Origin: Sulfolobus sp. E5-1-F
Lineage (GTDB): Archaea; Thermoproteota; Thermoprotei_A; Sulfolobales; Sulfolobaceae
Direction: 5' to 3'
DNA: 64,000 nucleotides
Assembly: GCF_009601705.1 (NCBI RefSeq)
Contig: NZ_CP045687.1
Span: 2,082,001-2,146,000 of the forward strand
Part shown: piece by piece, positions 57,543-64,000 of the stretch
Numbering within the stretch: the first letter of the stretch is position 1
How the letters are laid out: each line of letters opens with the position of its first letter
The notes under the pieces: model-generated
Database searches by the model: none
The model's input: only the letters and a program-made list of their open reading frames with translations
What the model was told of the DNA's origin: nothing
Position numbers and translations under genes: made by a program

Positions 57543-57980
57543 ATGACAAGAGATAAAGCAAAAGCACTTATTACAAATTCAATGAAAAGAATAAAGGTGA
57601 GCCTGTTTTACCTTGAGAATGACATGATCGAAGAGGCTCGTAAAGAAACACAAAAATCTTGGAGGCAAATAATGTCATCGCTGCTGATCCTAAATATATA
57701 TAACAAAGAGGAAAAACAAATTACACAATATAACGTGCCTAGGTCAAAGATTTTCAGCGTATCAAAGTCACTAGAAGATAAGGGCTTTAGAGATCTTGTT
57801 AAAATCTCATCAATGTACTTTTCTTCCTTGCAAGATTTGCCTAAAAGTGAGATAAAGATTCTTATAATCACCTTAATTAAAGAAGAGATAGAACACATTA
57901 AGGAATGGTTTAGGATAATATGGGATGAGAAATTAGATGAGGAGTTAAACGAGATAAAAAAGAAAGTAATTAGTAGCTAA
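57543..57980 (+). CDS. small all-helical HEPN-like protein
   Basis: The 145-residue all-alpha protein consists of four or five long helices; the first (AKALITNSMKRIKVSLFYLENDMIEEARKETQKSWRQIMSSLLIL) has the repeated layout of PaREP1/HEPN-type archaeal proteins. The RNase motif R-x4-6-H of toxin HEPN proteins is not seen. It begins 18 bases after tRNA-Pro. No partner nucleotidyltransferase is adjacent, so a toxin-antitoxin pair is not indicated. Function unknown. Confidence 0.5.
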   Translation: MTRDKAKALITNSMKRIKVSLFYLENDMIEEARKETQKSWRQIMSSLLILNIYNKEEKQITQYNVPRSKIFSVSKSLEDKGFRDLVKISSMYFSSLQDLPKSEIKILIITLIKEEIEHIKEWFRIIWDEKLDEELNEIKKKVISS

Positions 57981-58054
57981 TACTACTTTTTATAAAACTT
58001 CTACTTACGTTAACCGAAGATAACTTTTTAATCCATTATTAGTATTTTTATTAC

Positions 58055-58141
58055 GCCGGAGTAGCTCAGTTGGCAGAGCGCCCGGCTGTTATGCCGGGTG
58101 CAGAAACCGGGTGGTCGGAGGTTCGAGTCCTCCCTCCGGCG
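58055..58141 (+). tRNA. tRNA-Asn (GTT) with 14-base intron
   Basis: The acceptor stem GCCGGAG pairs with CTCCGGC, then G. The anticodon stem CCCGG (58081-58085) is followed by CTGTTA with anticodon GTT (58088-58090). An intron of 14 bases at 58092-58105 is inferred after position 37, because a seven-base loop and normal variable region then result with CCGGG at 58107-58111. The heptamer CCGGGTG occurs twice, once in the intron and once in the mature part. TATA-like CTTTTTAAT lies about 26 bases before. Confidence 0.92.
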
Positions 58142-58377
58142 CTATTTTCCTATCACATGCTCACTTTGGAAATACTAGATAATTGTTGGATAAAACTAGT
58201 AATTACAATTTACTATTAATTATTCTTAAAGCTACTTTCTTACGCCTAAACGTATTGTGTACTCACACTAGAGCTACATTTTTAAGTTAATAAATACCTT
58301 ATTCTGATCAACTTTCTTCCTCATCATTTGTTGAGAAATTATCATGAAGTAGCTCTTTTTGGAATAATGAAGTTGTT

Positions 58378-59106
58378 TTAGATAATAAGAAGTTCACTTA
58401 TGAAAACAGATATAATACCGGATACAAATATACCATCAAACGTGCCCATTCCACCTATGCTAATAACCTGAGGCCTTGCCTCATTAATAATTTTTCTTAG
58501 GTTAAGTAAATCTGCACCTATTAATGTACCTAATACGCTACCTATATATGCAGATAAGGGTATAAGAATGTGAAATTTATAGAAAAGAATATAGCTGGTT
58601 ATTACTGAAAATACGCTAGGTATTATGGGATGCATTGCAACTCCAACTCCTCTGATCACCCTAGAGAAAATCTTTGAAACAATAATCACAACTATTATAT
58701 TCATTATAAAATATATAATATAGTCACGTAATTCATACATTAAAAACAGCGATATTGCTGAAGGAATCAAGGCTCCACCCAGATTTATGGCTACTAATGT
58801 ATTCATATTGCGTCTAGACATATGTGGTATGAAGATGGGAAACCCAAAGATGAATATAACTTCTTCCTCTATTGTGATAGCCTCCTTTTTTACTTCTTTC
58901 AAAACTAAGTTAAAAGGGCTACTAAATAGACTTAGAAATGAAATAGTAATTGAGACAAGTATTGCAATATCTCTATTAATTCCAACTATTGAAAAAAGCT
59001 GGGAAAAATATCCTGCAGATATCAAGGCCATAATGAGGCCTAACAAAAAGTATAATATAGATCTAAAGAGACCTCTAAAAGGCGAGAGAACAATTATTCT
59101 TTTCAA
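58378..59106 (-). CDS. DUF1614 membrane protein
   Basis: The 242-residue protein has about seven membrane helices. The end of the sequence, RPQVISIGGMGTFDGIFVSGI, is the marker of DUF1614, an archaeal and bacterial membrane family of unknown function. It overlaps the CobY-like gene by four bases and lies in a set with an AIR-synthase-like gene, as last gene of that operon. It might transport or process the product of the set. This is inferred from position. Confidence 0.75.
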   Translation of the reverse strand: MKRIIVLSPFRGLFRSILYFLLGLIMALISAGYFSQLFSIVGINRDIAILVSITISFLSLFSSPFNLVLKEVKKEAITIEEEVIFIFGFPIFIPHMSRRNMNTLVAINLGGALIPSAISLFLMYELRDYIIYFIMNIIVVIIVSKIFSRVIRGVGVAMHPIIPSVFSVITSYILFYKFHILIPLSAYIGSVLGTLIGADLLNLRKIINEARPQVISIGGMGTFDGIFVSGIISVFISELLII

Positions 59107-59597
59107 AGCATATTACACTCCTTATTTGCCTTAATATAATCTTCCCAAGTATTTATGTTATATAATCTCTTCTTTACTTCAATATCGGCATAATTTGAAA
59201 AATTTAACCCAATCCAATACGAGACGCCAAGGTAATTCCCATAACTTTTGAGACTACATACATCAAAATTACACTTGTCGATTAAAGTTTTTATAACACT
59301 ATCTTCTATGAACGCTAGATCGATAGGCATAACTAGTAGTGGTGGTTTTAGATTATCAACTACATATTTGATATCGTTTTCATAACTAATATCTGGTGTA
59401 GGAAATATTTTGAAAATAGAATCTTTAAATATTGGAAATAACGGATGGGATGGACTAATACCTAAGTATACCTCATCACATATCTTATTTACTGCGTCAA
59501 AAACCCATGAAATTAACGGTTTACCACAGACCACTAAAAAGGGCTTGAATAACGTTATCCTTTTACCCTTTCCCCCAGCTAAGATAATTGCTTTCAA
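59103..59597 (-). CDS. CobY/MobA-like nucleotidyltransferase
   Basis: The protein of about 164 residues has the MobA/GlmU-type nucleotide-binding loop LKAIILAGGKGKR at its start, KPFLVVCGKPLISWVFDAV and a metal Asp in LVMPIDLAF. Archaeal CobY, the GTP:adenosylcobinamide-phosphate guanylyltransferase of B12 salvage, is the closest type by size. I choose TTG 59597, because it brings the loop to the N terminus as usual; ATG 59627 is the alternative. It overlaps the preceding AIR-synthase-like gene by 35 bases. Confidence 0.65.
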   Translation of the reverse strand: MKAIILAGGKGKRITLFKPFLVVCGKPLISWVFDAVNKICDEVYLGISPSHPLFPIFKDSIFKIFPTPDISYENDIKYVVDNLKPPLLVMPIDLAFIEDSVIKTLIDKCNFDVCSLKSYGNYLGVSYWIGLNFSNYADIEVKKRLYNINTWEDYIKANKECNML

Positions 59598-60519
59598 ATC
59601 TGACCAATTCCTCCTCGAAGTCTTCATTAAAAGTTCCAACTCCCTTAATCTCTAAAACTGGATCTCCCTTCTTAATCTCACCTATTACGTATGCCTCACT
59701 TATTTTCTCAAGAATATTTTCAGGATGACTAGATATTGCAATAAAAGATCCTGAGGAAATTAGTCTTAAAGGATCAATATTCAGAGCCTTAGTTATAATT
59801 TTCGTCTCATATCTTAACTCAATCTTTTCTAAATCACTAGAAACAGTGTACCCGGTAGCTTTTGCAATCTCAAGCAATGCTTGCATTACTCCTCCCTCTG
59901 TAGCGTCATGCATTGCAACTACATAATCTAAAATACTTAAAGCTCTCTGTTGGACTATTATGTCCTTCTTAAAATTCTTTGCATTTTCAATAACTTTTTT
60001 ACTCACGCCCTTTTCCAATAACAATTCGCCATAATCTTTAGCTAAAATCCATGTTCCCTCTATCCCTGGGCTTCCAACAAGTATAACTTTCATACCCTCT
60101 TTTACATTCTTGTAACTCAAAAACTTATTAGAAATACCCATTGCGGTAGTAATTATAATGTCTTGTTTAACATTACCAGTAACCTCTGTATGACCACCTA
60201 CAACTTTACAGCCTATTAAGTTACACGCTTCTGATATTTCAGAAATTATACCATTTAGGTGGGAAATATCTGAAAGTAAGATAACGTTGTTTACCCATCT
60301 ACACTGAGCTCCTTTCATATTTATGTCGTTACATGCAACGGCGATTGAAAGGAAACCATTATCACTCTTAGCTTCAGTAATAGGATCTGAATGCACGATC
60401 AAATATTCGCCTTTTGCCTCGAGAACTGCAGCATCTTCACCTATCGATGGACAAGTGAGACAGTCTCCTATTGGTAAATTATAAATAAATTTATTGATAG
60501 AAACTTTACCGAAATTCAC
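59563..60519 (-). CDS. AIR-synthase-related (HypE/SelD-like) protein
   Basis: The roughly 318-residue protein has the PurM-type two-domain ATPase fold. Seen are SIGEDAAVLEAKGEYLIVHSDPITEAK (phosphate Asp), AVACNDINMKGAQCRWVNNV, CKVVGGHTEVT and MHDATEGGVMQALLEIAK, which are the equivalents of HypE and ThiL motifs. No maturation hydrogenase genes lie near, so its substrate is probably another thiocarbamate or phosphate compound. GTG 60519 is preferred, because CATATATG (about 60543-60550, minus strand TATA) lies 26 bases before it. An upstream start would overlap the divergent ABC gene. Confidence 0.75.
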   Translation of the reverse strand: MNFGKVSINKFIYNLPIGDCLTCPSIGEDAAVLEAKGEYLIVHSDPITEAKSDNGFLSIAVACNDINMKGAQCRWVNNVILLSDISHLNGIISEISEACNLIGCKVVGGHTEVTGNVKQDIIITTAMGISNKFLSYKNVKEGMKVILVGSPGIEGTWILAKDYGELLLEKGVSKKVIENAKNFKKDIIVQQRALSILDYVVAMHDATEGGVMQALLEIAKATGYTVSSDLEKIELRYETKIITKALNIDPLRLISSGSFIAISSHPENILEKISEAYVIGEIKKGDPVLEIKGVGTFNEDFEEELVRFESNYLSWGKG

Positions 60520-60547
60520 ATTAACTATTATAAAATAATTAGCATAT

Positions 60548-61288
60548 ATGAGTAATGTTGCGGTAGAGGTCAAGGATTTATATAAAAATTATAAAAACAA
60601 AGAAGTACTAAGGGGGATCTCATTTACGGTCTATAAAGGAGAAATATTCTCGTTGCTAGGTCCTAATGGAGCAGGAAAGACAACAACTGTGAAAATACTT
60701 TCTTGTGTAATAAAACCAACTAGGGGAGATGTTACGGTATTAGGATATAAGGTACCGAAGGAGTGTGGGAAGATTAGAGAAAAGATTGGAGTAATGCCCC
60801 AAGATTACCAAGGTTTTCTAGATCTAACTGTAAGGGAGAACATAGAATATTTCGTTAAATTATATAATGGAAATAAAACGCAGGTAGATGAGTTAATTTC
60901 ACTATTAGACTTAAGTGAAGTGAAAAATCAAAAATTGAGATACTTATCCGGGGGGTATATGAGAAGAGTAGGTCTTGCATCAGCATTTGCTGGTAATCAA
61001 GAAATTTTATTTTTAGATGAGCCAACTGTGGGTTTAGATCCTAAGGCTAGAAGAGAATTTTGGGAAATCATAAGGATGATGAAAAATAAAGGAGTAACAA
61101 TCTTCCTAACAACACATTATTTGGATGAGGCACAAAAGCTATCAGATAGGGTTGCAATACTCTATGGGGGCAAGCTGATTAAAGTTTCCACTGCAGCAGA
61201 GATTATAGCAGAATTTAAGACTACTAATTTAGAAGACGCTTACCTAGAATTGATTAAGTCTTTAGAGAATGGTGAGAATGATGAATAG
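60548..61288 (+). CDS. ABC-2 exporter ATP-binding protein
   Basis: This ABC ATPase of 246 residues belongs to the drug/daunorubicin-type exporter family. Walker A is LLGPNGAGKTTTVKI (about residues 37-51), the Q-loop MPQDYQG, the signature LSGGYMRRVGLA (about 136), Walker B ILFLDEPTVGLDP and the switch His in FLTTHYLDEA. The gene overlaps its permease partner, with GGTGAG at 61271-61276 serving the permease start. Confidence 0.92.
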   Translation: MSNVAVEVKDLYKNYKNKEVLRGISFTVYKGEIFSLLGPNGAGKTTTVKILSCVIKPTRGDVTVLGYKVPKECGKIREKIGVMPQDYQGFLDLTVRENIEYFVKLYNGNKTQVDELISLLDLSEVKNQKLRYLSGGYMRRVGLASAFAGNQEILFLDEPTVGLDPKARREFWEIIRMMKNKGVTIFLTTHYLDEAQKLSDRVAILYGGKLIKVSTAAEIIAEFKTTNLEDAYLELIKSLENGENDE

Positions 61289-62282
61289 GATATTATTAAC
61301 AGTTTCTGCATTGGTTAAGGATAATTTAAGGAATAGATTTGTAATCTTCTGGATAATTATATTTCCTATTATCATAACGTTACTATTCGGTCTCGTATTT
61401 GGGGGGTTTAGTAGTTATTTTCACGTTACTGTTGCAGTTGAGGGAGATTATGGTCTAGCTAAGTATCTTAATTCTACGGAGATATTCCAGGGAGTAACAA
61501 ACGTAAGTTTAAACTACGCAGTAGAGCATGATTATATTTACGTTAAGGTGAATGGGAATAATTTCACAATATATACTAGTAAGCAAAATCAAGAGTTTGT
61601 GCCAGTATTAGAGTCAGTTATTGAACAATATTATCAAAAAGTTAATAATACACGTGACTTTACAGTGTTACAAATATCAAGCTATACTTATTATTATTAT
61701 TTGATATCTGGAATAATAGGGATAATATCACTATCTAATGGAATACTTAGTACAATAGGAGTTTCGGCAAGTTATTTTAGAGATAGAATAATCGAAAGGC
61801 TAGCTACATCTCCATTGAAGAGTTATGAATGGGTTATCTCACTAATAATCTACGTGATCATTATAACACTAATTTCTACGGCTACAGTAATAATTTTGGG
61901 AATTCTATTTGGTTTTATACCAATAATAGGTATAGAATTCTTAGGATTCTTAGCAATTTCAACCTTATTATTTGGTGGTCTAGGAGCGATAATCTACGGA
62001 TTAACACCAAAGGATAAGATATTTCTTTCAGAGATAGTGGCTAACGTTTTAGTATTTCCACTGATGTTCTTGAGTAATGCTTTCTTCCCTCCTAGTGTAT
62101 ATCCACCAATAGTAAGAACATTTGTCGAATACCAACCATTATCTGTAGTTATAACAATTATACGGGATTTAATAGTATATGGTGTATCACCAAATCCCAT
62201 ACTGGTCTCTATAGTGTCCCTCTTAACTATAATTTTCCTTTATACCGGAGGTCTGCTTTTGAAGTTAAGAGAAATTAGCTAA
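61281..62282 (+). CDS. ABC-2 type exporter permease
   Basis: This integral membrane partner of the ATPase has about 333 residues. Layout: one N-terminal helix (about residues 17-38), an extracellular loop of about 110 residues with several NxT/NxS sequons, and five further helices in the last half. ATG 61281 follows GGTGAG by four bases; the ATG at 61278 and 61269 are alternatives. The stop overlaps the convergent crotonase gene by four bases. The exported substrate is not deducible. Confidence 0.88.
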   Translation: MNRILLTVSALVKDNLRNRFVIFWIIIFPIIITLLFGLVFGGFSSYFHVTVAVEGDYGLAKYLNSTEIFQGVTNVSLNYAVEHDYIYVKVNGNNFTIYTSKQNQEFVPVLESVIEQYYQKVNNTRDFTVLQISSYTYYYYLISGIIGIISLSNGILSTIGVSASYFRDRIIERLATSPLKSYEWVISLIIYVIIITLISTATVIILGILFGFIPIIGIEFLGFLAISTLLFGGLGAIIYGLTPKDKIFLSEIVANVLVFPLMFLSNAFFPPSVYPPIVRTFVEYQPLSVVITIIRDLIVYGVSPNPILVSIVSLLTIIFLYTGGLLLKLREIS

Positions 62283-63028
62283 AACCAAGGAGGGTTAGTC
62301 TTATTAAGGAAGCTTAATAAACCCTCTCTTGCTTCCTCACTCTGGATCTGTACAGTAAGATCATTGAAAGCTTTATCAATATAATCTCTAAATGGTCTAA
62401 GCATATTTCTTTTTATATACAAAGTTGCAGAAGGCGAAGAAATTGATAATTCTTTAATCAATTCGAAAGTTGCCTTATCAAAATCGTCATTAACAATATG
62501 TACTAGGCCTATAGATTTAGCCTCATTCGCATCAATAACTTCACCTTTCATTGCTATTCTTTTAACGTTATTATAACCTAATATAAATTGACCAATCGAT
62601 GATAGGACTGGGGGGAATAAACCTATTTTTACACCTGGTGTTGCAAAAACTGCCTTGGATTCTGATATCACGTAATCTGACAGCAATAGTAGCTCCATGG
62701 AAGCCCCGTAGGCTATCTTTTTTACCTGAGAAATAACTATTTTATTTATATCTAGCATTTTGTGAAATACCTCCCTCATGTAAGTGAAGAATGTAACTGC
62801 GAATTCACTATCATTAGAAGCTTTAATCAGTTCTCTGATATCTGCACCCGCACCAAAGTTATCTTCTCCCCTAATAATAAGAAATCTTTTACTCTTGTTC
62901 TCATTTATTGTTGATAAAGTATCTATCATCTGTGTCATGAACTCAACATTAAATAAATTATATTTATCTTCTTTTGGGTAAAATTTCAATAAAATATAGT
63001 TATCATATTCATAAACTTCAATAGGCAT
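62279..63028 (-). CDS. enoyl-CoA hydratase/isomerase (crotonase) family protein
   Basis: The 249-residue crotonase-fold protein has the oxyanion-hole segments EDNFGAGADIRELIKA (about 55-70) and KKIAYGASMELLLLSDYV (about 106-123). The first catalytic Glu equivalent (in GASMELL) is present, but the second (GQPE in hydratases) is replaced, giving FATPGVKIGL. A plain hydratase reaction is therefore doubtful; isomerase, decarboxylase or thioesterase activity is possible. No other fatty-acid or CoA gene is nearby, but a PadR regulator is adjacent. Confidence 0.8.
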   Translation of the reverse strand: MPIEVYEYDNYILLKFYPKEDKYNLFNVEFMTQMIDTLSTINENKSKRFLIIRGEDNFGAGADIRELIKASNDSEFAVTFFTYMREVFHKMLDINKIVISQVKKIAYGASMELLLLSDYVISESKAVFATPGVKIGLFPPVLSSIGQFILGYNNVKRIAMKGEVIDANEAKSIGLVHIVNDDFDKATFELIKELSISSPSATLYIKRNMLRPFRDYIDKAFNDLTVQIQSEEAREGLLSFLNKTNPPWF

Positions 63029-63061
63029 ATTGATAGTAAATATAACTTAATAAATAAAAAT

Positions 63062-63457
63062 CTATCGCATAACTTTACTTAACTCATCCAAAATGTTTTT
63101 CACTTTTCGTTTATCTTCATCGCTTAATTTTTCTAGATTCTCGACTATATATCTAGCAGAGAATTCTAATTGCTCTATTGCTTCCTTAACTTTATCCTCC
63201 TCTGACATAGCTCCAATAGCTCTTCTGCCCTCTTCCGTCAATTCGTAAAACTTTTTCCATCCGTCAATTTTGCTAATTCTTATCAAACCTTCAGCTTCCA
63301 GAGCGTCTAATGCAGGATAAACAGATCCGGGTGATGGTCTCCACATACCATAACTTGTCTTCTCGATTTCATCCATAATTTGAGCACCGGTCATTGGCCC
63401 CTTAGATAATACATATAATATAATCCACTTTAAGCCTCTTCTCCTATGCCAAAACAT
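63062..63457 (-). CDS. PadR family transcriptional regulator
   Basis: The 131-residue protein has the PadR winged helix at the N terminus: LKWIILYVLSKGPMTGAQIMDEI and the typical WRPSPGSVYPALDALEAEGLI (about residues 34-54), followed by the wing with KKFYELTEEGRRAIG and a C-terminal dimerising helix. PadR proteins often control ABC exporters or phenolic stress genes; the ABC-2 exporter is 780 bases away, so such a link is only possible. ATG start. Confidence 0.9.
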   Translation of the reverse strand: MFWHRRRGLKWIILYVLSKGPMTGAQIMDEIEKTSYGMWRPSPGSVYPALDALEAEGLIRISKIDGWKKFYELTEEGRRAIGAMSEEDKVKEAIEQLEFSARYIVENLEKLSDEDKRKVKNILDELSKVMR

Positions 63458-63524
63458 TAATACTTACTTATTATATTAAAGCTTTTAAAGCTAAAGTGCC
63501 AAAAATGGAAAAGCTCAGAAAAAA

Positions 63525-63914
63525 TTACAATGGCTTAAACTCCTTTTCAACTAGTTGTGCCATCTTATCTGCACAATCTTTTATATCACTAAGCATCTTG
63601 CCTTTAAGCTCATTGTAATCTCTAGCCTTGTATAAATATCTTGGTCTTCCAGCCTTATTACCAGGCTCCTTTATCCTCATTACTAATCCCATTTCAAGTA
63701 ACTTATTCAAACTTCTATTAATTGAAGCTTTAGAAAGCTTAAGATCACTTTCCAATTCTTCAGTACCTCTAGCATCGCCTTTCATTAGCGCTAATAATAC
63801 CGTGACATCAGTTTCCGATAGACCATAGCAAAATGACAAAATATCTACTAGACCAGCATCCTTTCCAGATGGTAACTTTATTCTAGTACCCTCACTTAAT
63901 TGGGTTTCCGACAT
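63525..63914 (-). CDS. Lrs14/TrmB-like winged-helix regulator
   Basis: The 129-residue regulator starts with RIKLPSGKDAGLVDILSFCYGLSETDVTVLLALMKG, followed by a recognition helix LKLSKASINRSLNKLLEMGL and the wing with NKAGRPRYLYKARDY, then a helical dimerisation tail. The pattern matches the crenarchaeal Lrs14-like regulators, which control biofilm and metabolism genes in Sulfolobus, and is also close to TrmB-type winged helices. ATG start, with only 86 bases left in the window upstream. Confidence 0.7.
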   Translation of the reverse strand: MSETQLSEGTRIKLPSGKDAGLVDILSFCYGLSETDVTVLLALMKGDARGTEELESDLKLSKASINRSLNKLLEMGLVMRIKEPGNKAGRPRYLYKARDYNELKGKMLSDIKDCADKMAQLVEKEFKPL

Positions 63915-64000
63915 TTATCTCACTAATAAAGAATCTAACAAGTCACATATAAAAATTTTTTCCAACCACAGTAAGGTAACTATTGAATCTATAAACCTCT

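Noticed and set aside
57543-57980. Toxin function for the HEPN-like protein
   Set aside because: The R-x4-6-H catalytic motif is absent and there is no partner gene.
58315-58340. Perfect C box ATGATGA on the minus strand (58321-58327)
   Set aside because: No D, C' or D' box at guide-RNA spacing, so a C/D sRNA is not supported.

Overview
The window is a chromosomal segment of a thermoacidophilic crenarchaeon of the order Sulfolobales, most likely Saccharolobus/Sulfolobus (S. solfataricus or S. islandicus type). The evidence is AT-rich DNA with many TTG and GTG starts; TATA boxes about 26 bases upstream of starts in apparently leaderless genes; a ups pilus operon; intron-containing tRNAs; a free-standing 5S rRNA gene; family-B polymerase 3; DnaG; archaeal RNA polymerase subunits; and enzymes of archaeal lipid synthesis. 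I see no CRISPR array, insertion sequence, integrase or plasmid backbone. It reads as conserved core genome.

Layout. 1-4.4 kb: the end of a citramalate synthase, a UbiA-type prenyltransferase, a degenerate flavoprotein and an MqnA-like protein (possibly quinone related), plus a short membrane protein. 4.4-17.1 kb: an NSUN-type methyltransferase, then the UV-inducible pilus locus upsX-upsE-upsF-upsA-upsB, a small winged-helix gene, and a DNA-handling set of endonuclease III, a ParB/SerK-like protein, a GT2 glycosyltransferase and an Lhr/Hel112-like helicase. In Sulfolobus these genes respond to UV damage and support cell aggregation and chromosomal DNA exchange. 17-23.5 kb: a JAMM protein, HTH-CBS regulator, DUF2192, small HTH and Cys proteins, aminotransferase, CinA-like protein and an alpha/beta hydrolase that seems to begin at an AUU codon. 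23.5-29.7 kb: pheT/pheS, metallo-hydrolase, methionine aminopeptidase, DUF1512 and its small partner, 5S rRNA.

29.7-45.2 kb: mainly translation and replication. It holds an HD hydrolase, phosphoglycolate phosphatase, gltX, L7Ae with a possible kink-turn in its leader, tRNA-Trp, lysS, a site-2 protease, a nucleotidyltransferase, DUF1122, a radical SAM protein, pelota, RimI, a catalytically degraded PolB3, dnaG and tyrS. 45.2-56.7 kb: a hypothetical gene and an AIR-synthase-like gene, then the long co-directional operon S13-S4-S11-Rpo3-L18e-L13-S9-Rpo10-S2-Memo, running into lipid genes (GHMP-like remnant, isopentenyl phosphate kinase, type 2 IPP isomerase, GGPP synthase) and the AglH-like first enzyme of N-glycosylation.

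56.7-64 kb: SRP 7S RNA, tRNA-Ser, tRNA-Pro and tRNA-Asn, a small helical protein, a three-gene set (AIR-synthase-like, CobY-like, DUF1614), an ABC-2 exporter, a crotonase, and PadR and Lrs14/TrmB-like regulators. The only stretches without a protein gene longer than about 300 bases are occupied by structural RNA. The gaps 33347-33611, 45608-45825 and 58142-58377 hold no gene I can support.

The most unusual points are PolB3 with both active sites destroyed, the AUU start with a perfect Shine-Dalgarno sequence, the possible L7Ae kink-turn, the ups/repair island with its embedded regulator and large unknown protein UpsX, and the putative quinone cluster.
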